From positions 1-28,575 of the forward strand of contig CAMPHR010000036.1 in the NCBI GenBank assembly GCA_946886075.1: a DNA stretch of 28,575 bases. The letters are read 5' to 3'. Position numbers and translations under genes: made by a program. Shown in pieces: positions 16,422 to 24,459 of this stretch; within the stretch, counting starts at the first letter, position 1, and every line of letters begins with the position of its first letter. The DNA comes from an uncultured Novosphingobium sp. GTDB lineage: Bacteria > Pseudomonadota > Alphaproteobacteria > Sphingomonadales > Sphingomonadaceae. The notes under the pieces are model-generated. The model was given only the letters and a program-made list of their open reading frames with translations, ran no database searches and was not told where the DNA came from.

Positions 16422-16904
16422 ATGGCAGAAAAACTCAACAATCTTCAGGACATCTTCCTGAACAACCTGCGCAAGAGCAAGACCCCCGTGACCATGTTCC
16501 TGGTCAAGGGCGTGAAGCTGCAAGGGATCATCACCTGGTTCGACAACTTCTCCGTATTGTTGCGGCGCGACGGCCAATCACAGCTTGTTTACAAGCATGC
16601 CATCTCGACCGTGATGCCTGCGCAGTCGATGGACCTCACCGATCTTCGCAAGGCGAGTGACGGCAACTCGAAGCCCAAGCTGCTGCAGGAAATCTTCTTG
16701 AGCGCTGTGCGGAAGTCCGGCAGCCCGGTCACGATGTTCCTGGTGAACGGCGTGATGCTTCAGGGCGAGATCGCTGCGTTCGACCTGTTCTGCATGCTCC
16801 TGGAACGCGATGGCATGGTCCAGCTGGTCTACAAGCATGCCATTTCCACCGTTCAGCCTCTCCACGCGCTCGACCTGAGCGGCGAAGGCGAGAGCGACGA
16901 TTGA
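16422..16904 (+). CDS. hfq: Tandem (two-domain) Hfq RNA chaperone
   Basis: A 160-residue protein containing two complete Hfq Sm folds, at about 7-70 and 87-150, offset by exactly 80 residues and joined by a charged linker. Both carry the Hfq signature YKHAIST (57-63 and 137-143). By hand, 41 of 60 aligned positions are identical. Domain 1 keeps Gln9, Phe12, Arg17/Lys18, Phe26 (for the usual distal-face Tyr25), Lys32 and Lys58/His59. Domain 2 has Met112 in place of the distal Lys31, Glu90 in place of Asp9 and Leu122 for Gln41. Standard Hfq is a hexamer of single domains, so this form would make a pseudo-hexamer from three chains. The ATG at 16422 follows AAGGTGA at a seven-base spacing. Confidence 0.95.
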   Translation: MAEKLNNLQDIFLNNLRKSKTPVTMFLVKGVKLQGIITWFDNFSVLLRRDGQSQLVYKHAISTVMPAQSMDLTDLRKASDGNSKPKLLQEIFLSAVRKSGSPVTMFLVNGVMLQGEIAAFDLFCMLLERDGMVQLVYKHAISTVQPLHALDLSGEGESDD

Positions 16905-16920
16905 TCAATCTATGTTCGTG

Positions 16921-16957
16921 CGGCCCGGCTTCGGATGAAGCGGGCCGGCGCTTTATG
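16921..16957 (+). terminator. Hairpin between hfq and hflX, possible weak terminator
   Basis: CGGCCCG (16921-16927) pairs with CGGGCCG (16941-16947), with CTTC/GAAG continuing the stem after a one-base bulge and a GGAT loop. Only three T follow shortly after, so it is probably a partial terminator or an mRNA-stabilising stem that lets hfq be expressed above hflX. It starts 16 bases after the hfq stop. Confidence 0.45.
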
Positions 16958-16969
16958 CGTTAGGGGCCC

Positions 16970-18304
16970 ATGGCGGTCTTCAATCGAGATACGGCCGACG
17001 AAGTATCGCGCGGCGCGCGCGCCGTGGTCGTGCGTGCTGAAACGCACGGGGTCGAAAGACGCGACAGTGATGCCCGGCTAGAGGAGGCAAAGGGCCTTGC
17101 CTTGGCGATCGGCATCGATGTCCGGGCAGCACAAGCCTTTCGTGTGCGGGATCGCAAACCCGCTACACTGTTCGGCAGTGGTCAGGTGGACCAGATCGCC
17201 ACTCTTGCCCGGGCGGAAGAGGCCGAACTTGTCATCGTCGATAATGCCCTGAGCCCCGTACAGCAGAGCAATCTGGAAAAGGCGACCGAAGCCAAGGTCA
17301 TCGACCGCACTGGCCTGATCCTGGAAATTTTCGGCGAGCGCGCGGCGACGAACGAAGGGCGGCTTCAGGTGGAGCTTGCCCATCTCGACTATCAGGCCGG
17401 TCGACTGGTGCGCAGCTGGACTCACCTTGAGCGGCAGCGCGGCGGCTTCGGCTTCTTGGGCGGTCCCGGTGAAACGCAGATCGAAGCCGACCGGCGGATG
17501 ATCAGGGACCGTATGGCGAAGATCCGGCGGGAACTGGATCAAGTGACCCGCACGCGAAGCCTCCATCGCGCACGGCGCCAACGCGCCCCCTGGCCTGTTA
17601 TCGCACTAGTTGGCTACACCAATGCGGGTAAATCGACGCTGTTCAATCGCATGACGGGCGCCGATGTCATGGCCGAGGATCTGCTGTTCGCGACGCTGGA
17701 CCCGACGATGCGGCAGATCGCCTTGCCGGGCCTGGACAAGGCAATCCTGTCGGACACGGTCGGCTTTGTGTCGGATCTTCCAACGCAGCTGATCGCGGCG
17801 TTCCGGGCGACATTGGAAGAGGTATTGTCGGCCGATCTCATCATACATGTGCGCGACATCGCGCATCCCGACAGCGAGGCGCAACGCGACGATGTTCTCG
17901 ATGTGCTGAGCGAGCTTGGCGTGGCGGGCGAGGGCGCGTTGGATGGAGACGGAGGGGAGGATGCTCCCCCCATCATCGAAGCCTGGAACAAGCTGGACCT
18001 GCTGGACGAAGAAGCGGCTGCTCAACTCCGGGAAATCGCAGGCAAGCGCGCTGACGTCGTGATCTTATCTGCGTTGACCGGCGAGGGTGTGGATGACCTG
18101 CAAAGGCGCATCAGCGGTCTCCTAACGGCCGGAGCCGCTACCCATCAACTTCGGGTGGCGGCGGCCGATGGCGCTGCCATCGCCTGGCTGCACGAGCACG
18201 GCGAGGTGATCGGGAGCGAGACGGTGGAGAGCGATGTTGTCGTGACGGTGCGCTTATCCGACTCGGCCTTTGCTCGCTTCACCAAACGCGCAGCATCCTC
18301 ATAG
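16970..18304 (+). CDS. hflX: GTPase HflX
   Basis: A 444-residue ribosome-associated GTPase that splits or rescues stalled 70S ribosomes under stress in other bacteria. The N-terminal HflX domain is followed by the helical linker with the signature G-P-G-E-T-Q-I-E-A-D-R-R (165-176). The G domain has G1 GYTNAGKST (215-223), G3 DTVGF (262-266) and G4 NKLD (340-343). The ATG at 16970 has AGGGG four bases before it. hfq-hflX is a conserved pair in proteobacteria. The 3' end is six bases from the end of the convergent mazG. Confidence 0.95.
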   Translation: MAVFNRDTADEVSRGARAVVVRAETHGVERRDSDARLEEAKGLALAIGIDVRAAQAFRVRDRKPATLFGSGQVDQIATLARAEEAELVIVDNALSPVQQSNLEKATEAKVIDRTGLILEIFGERAATNEGRLQVELAHLDYQAGRLVRSWTHLERQRGGFGFLGGPGETQIEADRRMIRDRMAKIRRELDQVTRTRSLHRARRQRAPWPVIALVGYTNAGKSTLFNRMTGADVMAEDLLFATLDPTMRQIALPGLDKAILSDTVGFVSDLPTQLIAAFRATLEEVLSADLIIHVRDIAHPDSEAQRDDVLDVLSELGVAGEGALDGDGGEDAPPIIEAWNKLDLLDEEAAAQLREIAGKRADVVILSALTGEGVDDLQRRISGLLTAGAATHQLRVAAADGAAIAWLHEHGEVIGSETVESDVVVTVRLSDSAFARFTKRAASS

Positions 18305-18310
18305 CGGGGC

Positions 18311-19099
18311 CTATTTGGCGGCGAGCGCTCGCTTGGCCTGCTGCCACAAGGCTTCTTTCTGTTCCAGGCTGAGGCCTGAAAACCGCTCACCTGCGCTTTG
18401 CTCCATATTGCGGAAGCGGGTCTCGAACTTTGCATTGGCATCCCGCAGCGCCGCTTCAGCATCGACCTTCAGGTGCCGCGCCAAATTGACGACGGCAAAC
18501 AGCAGGTCGCCGACTTCCTCATGATGTTCCTGCGGAGACGCGGCGTCATGGACCTCCTGCAACTCCTCCTCGATCTTTGCGATCACGCCTCGGGTGTCCG
18601 GCCAGTCGAAGCCGGTTCGGGCGGCACGCTTTTGGAGCTTTTCGGCGCGCAGGAGGGCCGGGAGCGCTTTGGCGACGCCGCCTAGTGCGCTGCTGTCGGG
18701 CTCGCGGGCTGCACGTTCGGCGGCCTTGATTGCTTCCCATTGCGCATGGCCGTGCTGGCGGTCGGCGCCTTCCGCGAATATGTGCGGATGGCGGCGGACC
18801 ATCTTTTCCGTGACGCCGTCGATCACGTCCTGCAGCGTGAAATGACCGGCTTGTTCGGCCATTCGGCTGTGGAAGGCGACCTGTAGCAGGAGATCGCCGA
18901 GTTCGTCGCAAAGAGCGGCCATGTCATTGCGCTCGATCGCGTCGGCGACTTCGTAAGCTTCTTCGATCGTGTAGGGAGCGATGCTGGCGAAGTTCTGTTG
19001 AATGTCCCAAGGACATCCTGTCTCAGGATCGCGAAGGCGGGCCATGACGTTGGCGAGCGGCATGATGTCGGCGGGGCTCGCTTTGCTGTTTGGTGACAT
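18311..19099 (-). CDS. mazG: Nucleoside triphosphate pyrophosphohydrolase MazG
   Basis: A 262-residue two-domain MazG, the usual E. coli-like length. It hydrolyses (d)NTPs to monophosphates and pyrophosphate, and in E. coli it lowers ppGpp levels. Domain 1 has the metal-binding E-E-A-Y-E-V and D-E-L-G-D-L-L. Domain 2 has E-E-E-L-Q-E-V and E-E-V-G-D-L-L. The ATG at 19097-19099 has AGGA seven bases upstream. A longer frame to 19168 adds a non-family N-terminus. It is convergent with hflX, only six bases apart. Confidence 0.95.
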   Translation of the reverse strand: MSPNSKASPADIMPLANVMARLRDPETGCPWDIQQNFASIAPYTIEEAYEVADAIERNDMAALCDELGDLLLQVAFHSRMAEQAGHFTLQDVIDGVTEKMVRRHPHIFAEGADRQHGHAQWEAIKAAERAAREPDSSALGGVAKALPALLRAEKLQKRAARTGFDWPDTRGVIAKIEEELQEVHDAASPQEHHEEVGDLLFAVVNLARHLKVDAEAALRDANAKFETRFRNMEQSAGERFSGLSLEQKEALWQQAKRALAAK

Positions 19100-19347
19100 G
19101 ATGGTCCTGAAATTGAAAATGAATTGGTGAAAAGATAGAGATTTGGTGGGGGCATAGCCACCCCACATAGGATTGTCCGATAATATATATTATGTTAAAT
19201 GTAGAGAGATCGGGGGGTCTTGTTCGTTTCGCTGCTGGTATGCACTGTGCGCCCTGACTGCGGTTTGCGGAAGCGCAATCATCATCTGAAAGCGTCCGAG
19301 GCCGACCCGATGGCGAAGCATCTTCATCTGTTGGCTCTTCCCATGCG
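19100..19347. other. Intergenic region upstream of mazG with palindrome and hairpin
   Basis: This 248-base gap separates the kgtP stop from the mazG start and is noticeably AT-rich in places. It holds a perfect 14-base palindrome, ATAATATATATTAT, at 19180-19193. It also holds a hairpin pairing GTGGGG (19146-19151) with CCCCAC (19161-19166). Both lie where a mazG promoter or leader is expected. A 43-codon frame on the minus strand has no support as a gene. Confidence 0.4.
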
Positions 19348-20649
19348 CTAGTCCTCCAGAATTCGGCTGTTCCGTCTGGTGTCCGGCATCCTGATGTAGA
19401 TGATTAGCGAGATCCCGATCATCACGCTTACGTAGATGTAGAATGCGTGTTCGATACCGAGCTGCTTGAAATAGAGCGCGACGAATTCGGCGGTCCCGCC
19501 AAACATGGTGTTCGCCAAAGCATATGGCAGAGCCACGCCTAGGGCGCGGATATGCGCTGGGAAGAGTTCGGCCTTCACCACCGCATTGATCGACGTATAG
19601 CCTGTGACGATGATGAGGCCCGCCATGACCAGCAGACCCGCGATCACCGGGTCACGCGTCGCAGCGAGCGTTGCGAAGATCGGATAGGTGAAGATCACGC
19701 CCAGGCCGCCGAAACCGACCATCAGCGGTTTTCGTCCTATCCGGTCAGATAGAGCGCCCGCCAACGGCTGCAACAACATGAAAAAGAACAGGGTTATGCC
19801 ATTGATTTGCGATGCTGTTTCACGGCTGAGACCGGAGGTGTTTACCAAAAACTTCTGCATGTAGATGGAGTAGGCATAGAAGGCGATCGTGCCGCCTGCC
19901 GTCAGCAACATGACGGTCAATGTCTCGCGCGGGTGCTTAGTGACGAGCTCGACAAAGCCGGACCTGGGCGCGCCTCCCGCGCTTGCCGCATGGAAGCTTT
20001 GAGTTTCGCTGAGGCCTCTGCGCAGCCAGAAGACGATCACCGCCAATGCACCGCCAATCAGGAAGGGTATTCTCCATCCCCAGGCGTCAAGCTGTTGCGG
20101 GCTGAGGACAGCCTGCAGGACGAGCAGTATGCATATTGCCGTCAGTTGTCCGGCAATGAGCGTAACATATTGAAAGCTTGAGAAGAAGCCGCGCCGGTCT
20201 CGTCCCGCCATTTCTGACAAATAGGTGGCGCTGGCCCCATATTCTCCGCCGACGGACAGGCCCTGCATCAAACGGGCGAGCACAAGCAGTAGCGGCGCCC
20301 CTACCCCGATCATTTCATAGCCGGGCGTCACCGCGATGAGCAGAGATCCCGCGGACATCAGCGCCACAGACAAGGTAAGACCGCTTTTGCGCCCATGCCG
20401 GTCGGCGTAGACACCCATCAACCATGCGCCGATCGGCCGCATGACAAAGCCGACGGCGAAGATGCCAGCCGCGCTCAGAAGCTGTGCAGTGCGGTCCTCG
20501 GTCGGGAAAAAATGCGGGGCGAAATAGAGGGTGAAGGCCGCATAGGCGTACCAGTCATACCATTCCACCAGATTGCCGGTGGATCCGCCGACGATCGCCT
20601 TCAGCCGTTCACGCTGCGTAGGCGCGCGTAGCGCCAAGGATGACGTCAT
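19348..20649 (-). CDS. kgtP: Alpha-ketoglutarate permease (MFS, MHS family)
   Basis: A 433-residue inner-membrane transporter of the metabolite:H+ symporter family, with about 12 hydrophobic segments. The sequence strongly resembles E. coli KgtP: G-N-L-V-E-W-Y-D near the N-terminus, M-R-P-I-G-A-W, the MFS loop motif Y-A-D-R-H-G-R-K, and Q-G-L-S-V-G-G-E-Y-G. The likely role is proton-coupled uptake of 2-oxoglutarate or a similar dicarboxylate. Its ATG overlaps the retropepsin gene stop by four bases (ATGA). Substrate assignment rests on similarity only. Confidence 0.9.
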   Translation of the reverse strand: MTSSLALRAPTQRERLKAIVGGSTGNLVEWYDWYAYAAFTLYFAPHFFPTEDRTAQLLSAAGIFAVGFVMRPIGAWLMGVYADRHGRKSGLTLSVALMSAGSLLIAVTPGYEMIGVGAPLLLVLARLMQGLSVGGEYGASATYLSEMAGRDRRGFFSSFQYVTLIAGQLTAICILLVLQAVLSPQQLDAWGWRIPFLIGGALAVIVFWLRRGLSETQSFHAASAGGAPRSGFVELVTKHPRETLTVMLLTAGGTIAFYAYSIYMQKFLVNTSGLSRETASQINGITLFFFMLLQPLAGALSDRIGRKPLMVGFGGLGVIFTYPIFATLAATRDPVIAGLLVMAGLIIVTGYTSINAVVKAELFPAHIRALGVALPYALANTMFGGTAEFVALYFKQLGIEHAFYIYVSVMIGISLIIYIRMPDTRRNSRILED

Positions 20650-21272
20650 GGCTTCAGCACCATTTCGCCATTTTCGACCCCCCAGCTTTTGAGGCGCGAC
20701 AGCATATTCATGCCGATGACGTTCACCTCGCCAAAGGCGGGCGAGATGACGATTGGGAGGTCGCTTGACCTGATAGGTCCGATGGCCAAGGTGGATATGG
20801 CGGAGCGTTTTGCGTCGATCTTGCCGTTCGCGGTCATCATTGAAACGCCAGGCGCATTGAGATCGAAATTGAGGCCCGCAGCGCGCGCGGACGAAACGGA
20901 CAGCGCAGTGATGCTGGCGCCGCTGTCTATAAGAAAGCGCGTCGGTGTGCCGTTGACGGTCGCTTCAACCCAGAAATGGCCATCAGGCGCTATCGGTATG
21001 CGCAGCGCTTGCCCTTCGACCGTAGCCATAGGCGGTGCGGGCGGAGCGTCTTGCGGACCGGCCGCTGTCCCCTCTTCGTTCATCCTTGTCGCGAAGAGCC
21101 CGGCTCTCTCGCCAAGCCTGAACAAACCCAGCAGTGCGGCAAAGATCGCAACCCAGACCAGTGCCAATCGCAACATCCCGCCCATCGGCATGCGCCGGGC
21201 CAACAGGGCAGAGCCGACGAGGACGAGCGCAAGCACATACCAGATGCTGGAAGCCGCCTGATCGCCTGTCAT
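20646..21272 (-). CDS. Membrane-anchored retropepsin-like aspartic protease
   Basis: A 208-residue protein. Two hydrophobic segments lie at about 10-25 and 33-52, then an Ala/Pro-rich linker, then a single retropepsin-type aspartyl protease domain from about residue 88. The active-site motif is F-L-I-D-S-G-A-S with Asp116, and a later A-N-G-K-I-D flap-like strand is visible. One catalytic Asp per chain means it must dimerise, as in the TIGR02281 'clan AA' family. The orientation of the protease domain depends on topology. It lies five bases after the MBL gene and overlaps kgtP by four bases. The physiological substrate is unknown. Confidence 0.85.
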   Translation of the reverse strand: MTGDQAASSIWYVLALVLVGSALLARRMPMGGMLRLALVWVAIFAALLGLFRLGERAGLFATRMNEEGTAAGPQDAPPAPPMATVEGQALRIPIAPDGHFWVEATVNGTPTRFLIDSGASITALSVSSARAAGLNFDLNAPGVSMMTANGKIDAKRSAISTLAIGPIRSSDLPIVISPAFGEVNVIGMNMLSRLKSWGVENGEMVLKP

Positions 21273-21277
21273 GCCAG

Positions 21278-22063
21278 TCAGTCCCCTTCCCCGTTAAGGT
21301 CGATACACATGCCATCATAGCCGGGCTCAACACCAGCAGGCAGGCTCAGGCAAAGGCTCGCATAGTCCATGCTTTGATCCATATGCGTCAGGATAGCACG
21401 GCGTGGGCTGACGGCGGAGATGCCGTCGAGCGTCAAGGTAAGATGGGGGTGGGTCGGATGGGGCTGTTCGCGCAACGCATCAACCACCCATATGTCCACC
21501 CCGTCGAACAGGCTGATCATGTCTGCGGTTAATGCATGAAAATCAGTGGAGTAGCCGATTGATTTATCGCCTAACGTGAAGCGAAAACCGGTGGAGAATA
21601 TCTCGCCATGGGGCTGGTCCGTGCAGGCAATGTCGATATCGCCGATGCGCAAGCCATCGGGCAAGGCATGCGGTTCGATCGTCGGATGATAGCCCTGCCG
21701 CCCTTCAAAAGCATAGGCGAACCGCTGGTTCAGCAATTTGAGTGTCTGACGGCGGGCATAGCCTGGCACGGGCGTGCGGCGATGATGGTAGAGCTGGCGA
21801 ACATCATCGATACCATGACAATGATCGGCATGGTCATGAGTCCAGAGAATGGCATCGATTTGGACCACATCGGCGGCCAGCAATTGGGCCCGCATGTCTG
21901 GCGAGGTGTCGACAAGCAGGCGCGTGGTGGGACTTTCTACCAGGATCGAGGCGCGCGTCCGCCGGTTCTTCGGTTCGTCCGGATCGCAGCTGCCCCAGTC
22001 ATTGCCGATCCGGGGAACGCCCGATGAGGTGCCGCAGCCCAGAATGGTGAGCTTCAGGCTCAT
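21278..22063 (-). CDS. MBL-fold metallohydrolase (PhnP-like)
   Basis: A 261-residue cytosolic metallo-beta-lactamase-fold enzyme. It begins L-T-I-L-G-C-G-T-S-S-G-V-P, typical of PhnP/RNase Z-like phosphodiesterases, and has the metal motif H76-x-H78-x-D80-H81 with G84 after it. Y-S-T-D-F-H and a late T-H-M-D supply further likely ligands. Proteins of this type sit downstream of tatD in many alphaproteobacteria. The substrate is probably a phosphodiester, not identified. The start overlaps the tatD stop by four bases. Confidence 0.9.
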   Translation of the reverse strand: MSLKLTILGCGTSSGVPRIGNDWGSCDPDEPKNRRTRASILVESPTTRLLVDTSPDMRAQLLAADVVQIDAILWTHDHADHCHGIDDVRQLYHHRRTPVPGYARRQTLKLLNQRFAYAFEGRQGYHPTIEPHALPDGLRIGDIDIACTDQPHGEIFSTGFRFTLGDKSIGYSTDFHALTADMISLFDGVDIWVVDALREQPHPTHPHLTLTLDGISAVSPRRAILTHMDQSMDYASLCLSLPAGVEPGYDGMCIDLNGEGD

Positions 22064-22848
22064 GCCTTCGGCGATCGCCCGGTCTTGCTGAACAGGGTGC
22101 GAAAGTTGGCCGAGGTTGCCGCGGACAGTTGCGCGAGGCTTTCACCGCGCAGTCCTGCCAAAAACGCCGCTGTGTCGGCGACGAAGGCCGGTTCGCACGG
22201 TTTGCCCCGGTGCGGCACGGGCGCGAGGAAGGGCGAATCCGTTTCCACCAGCAGCCGGTCAAGCGGAAGACGGGCAGCCGTTTCCTGAAGGTCCTTCGCG
22301 CTCTTGAATGTCACGATGCCCGATATGCTGATGTAGAAGCCCAGGTCGAGCGCTGCATCGGCAAAGGCTCCGCTGGCGGTGAAGCAGTGGATGACGCCGG
22401 GATAGGCCCCCTGCCCCATTTCGTCGCGCAGGATGGCGAGCGTATCATCCTCGGCATCGCGGGTGTGGACGATCAGCGGCAGGCCAGTCGCGCGCGAGGC
22501 CGCGATATGGGCGCGGAAGCTGCTTTGCTGCCGGGCGCGGTCGCTATGGTCATAATAATAGTCGAGGCCGGTTTCGCCGATACCTACGACCCGTGGATGG
22601 GCGGCTCGTTCGATCAGCTTGGCCGTGTCGATGTGGGGATGCTCGTCAGCCTCATGGGGATGGATGCCTACGGTTGCCCAGACATCCGGCTGCTGTTCGG
22701 CGGTGGCGAGCACGGCGTCCCATTCGCTTTCACGGGTCGCGATGTTGAGCATCAGGTCAATGCCAGCGGAGCGCGCGCGTTCGAGCACATTCTGCTGATC
22801 TTCGACCAAGCCTTTGTAATTCAAGTGGCAATGGCTATCGATCAGCAT
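22060..22848 (-). CDS. tatD: TatD family hydrolase
   Basis: A 262-residue TIM-barrel metal-dependent hydrolase. The first strand gives D-S-H-C-H-L with metal ligands His6 and His8. G-E-T-G-L-D-Y carries the ligand Glu, P-L-I-V-H-T-R and G-V-I-H-C-F carry the later histidines, and V-E-T-D-S-P-F-L-A-P carries the Asp. TatD enzymes are linked to 3'-5' DNA/RNA exonuclease activity and DNA repair. The ATG at 22846-22848 starts exactly at the conserved barrel strand. An upstream extension would run into metG. It begins four bases after the metG stop. Confidence 0.95.
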   Translation of the reverse strand: MLIDSHCHLNYKGLVEDQQNVLERARSAGIDLMLNIATRESEWDAVLATAEQQPDVWATVGIHPHEADEHPHIDTAKLIERAAHPRVVGIGETGLDYYYDHSDRARQQSSFRAHIAASRATGLPLIVHTRDAEDDTLAILRDEMGQGAYPGVIHCFTASGAFADAALDLGFYISISGIVTFKSAKDLQETAARLPLDRLLVETDSPFLAPVPHRGKPCEPAFVADTAAFLAGLRGESLAQLSAATSANFRTLFSKTGRSPKA

Positions 22849-22852
22849 CGGA

Positions 22853-24415
22853 TCAGGCGTCCGCTTCGCTGAGTTCGAGACGCGGGAAAAGCGGCTTGGG
22901 GGCGCTGAGCGTGAAGTCGGTGGCGCGCAGATCGGCGTAGAAGCTGGACCCGATGGCGTCATATGTCCGGCTCGCCCCTGGCACGCCCATCTGGTCCAGC
23001 AAAGCGGTAGTGCTGGCCGGGATTACGGGTTGGATGATGATGGCGAGGTCCGCGATGGCTTCGTAAAGCGTCGCCAGCACCGCCTCCATCCGGGCCGGGT
23101 CGGTCTTGCGCAAAGCCCAGGGCGCCTGCGCATCGATATAGGCGTTGCAGGCGAAGACCGCCCGCATCCATGCCTCGATCGCGTTGGAGGGCGCGAGATC
23201 GGCCATGGCGGTCTGGAACGTCTGCGCCGCGTCGATGATCGTTTTCAGCAGGTCGCTGTCCACATCCTGCGGCGCGGGTTCGGGCAGGCGGCCTTCAAGA
23301 TTTTTGGCAATGAAGCTCAGGGTGCGCTGCGCCAGATTGCCGAAGCTGTTGGCGAGGTCGCTGTTCGAGCGGGCGACGATCGCTTCCGCGCTGTAGCTGC
23401 CGTCATTGCCGAAGGTGACTTCGGACAGGAGGAAGTAGCGGAACTGATCTACGCCGAAGCGCTCGGCCAGTTCCATCGGATCGGCGACATTGCCGACCGA
23501 CTTCGACATTTTTTCGCCCCGGTTGAGGAGGAAGCCGTGACCGAAGATCTGCTTGGGCAAGGGCAGCTTCGCACTCATCAGGAAGGCTGGCCAGTAAACT
23601 GTATGAAAACGCACAATATCTTTGCCGATTATGTGCGTGATGTCGCCGCCTTCCGACCAGTAGCGCGCCATGCGTTCGGCGTCGTCCGGATAGCCGCAGC
23701 CGGTCAGGTAATTGGTGAGCGCGTCGACCCAGACATACATGACATGGCCATCGGAGCCGGGGACTTTGACGCCCCAGTCGAAGCTGGTGCGCGATACGCT
23801 GAGGTCGGAAAGGCCGCCCTCCACGAAGCGCATGATCTCATTGCGGCGGCTGTCGGGCTGAATGAAGCCGGGCTGGCTATTGTAGAGGTCGAGCAGCTTC
23901 TGCTGATAGGCGGACAGGCGGAAGAACCAGCTTTCCTCGACAGTCCATTCGACCGGCGTGCCCTGCGGCGAGAGCTTTTCGCCGCCCTCTCCTTCGACCA
24001 ATTCCTTTTCGTCGTAAAAGGCTTCGTCGCGGACGGAATACCAGCCTTCATAGCGGCCGAGATACAGGTCGCCATTGGCTTCCATTGCTTGCCAGATGGA
24101 CTGGCTGGCGCGGTGATGGTCGGGCTCACTGGTGCGGATGAAACGATCATAGCTGATATTCAGCCTGTCATTCATATCCTTGAAATATCCTGACATTTCG
24201 TCAGCGAGCGCGCGCGGTTCGATGCCCCGCGCGCGGGCGGCCTGATCCATTTTCAGGCCATGTTCGTCGGTGCCGGTCTGAAAGAAGACGTCGCGTCCCA
24301 TCATCCGCTGGAAACGGGCGATCGCGTCGGTGGCGATTACCTCATAGGCGTGGCCGATATGCGGGCGGCCGTTGGGATAGCTGATGGCGGTGGTGATGGT
24401 GTAGGGCTGCGACAT
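22853..24415 (-). CDS. metG: Methionyl-tRNA synthetase
   Basis: A 520-residue class I aminoacyl-tRNA synthetase that charges tRNA-Met. The HIGH motif appears as P-H-I-G-H-A-Y-E near residue 18 and KMSKS is intact in E-K-M-S-K-S-V-G-N. The anticodon-binding helical domain follows, and the protein ends without the C-terminal EMAPII-like dimerisation domain found in E. coli, giving the short form common in alphaproteobacteria. It is essential. A 44-base gap separates it from holB upstream, and tatD follows after four bases. Confidence 0.97.
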   Translation of the reverse strand: MSQPYTITTAISYPNGRPHIGHAYEVIATDAIARFQRMMGRDVFFQTGTDEHGLKMDQAARARGIEPRALADEMSGYFKDMNDRLNISYDRFIRTSEPDHHRASQSIWQAMEANGDLYLGRYEGWYSVRDEAFYDEKELVEGEGGEKLSPQGTPVEWTVEESWFFRLSAYQQKLLDLYNSQPGFIQPDSRRNEIMRFVEGGLSDLSVSRTSFDWGVKVPGSDGHVMYVWVDALTNYLTGCGYPDDAERMARYWSEGGDITHIIGKDIVRFHTVYWPAFLMSAKLPLPKQIFGHGFLLNRGEKMSKSVGNVADPMELAERFGVDQFRYFLLSEVTFGNDGSYSAEAIVARSNSDLANSFGNLAQRTLSFIAKNLEGRLPEPAPQDVDSDLLKTIIDAAQTFQTAMADLAPSNAIEAWMRAVFACNAYIDAQAPWALRKTDPARMEAVLATLYEAIADLAIIIQPVIPASTTALLDQMGVPGASRTYDAIGSSFYADLRATDFTLSAPKPLFPRLELSEADA

Positions 24416-24459
24416 GGCCCTTCCCTAGCGGCTGTTAAGGCGCGCGCAAAGCCTGCTTT

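Noticed and set aside
19193..19324. A 43-codon frame on the minus strand in the kgtP-mazG gap
   Set aside because: It has no ribosome binding site, no recognisable sequence, and runs into the AT-rich palindrome.
23030..24193. A 387-codon open frame on the plus strand opposite metG
   Set aside because: It is a shadow of the highly conserved methionyl-tRNA synthetase, with no domain and no ribosome binding site of note.
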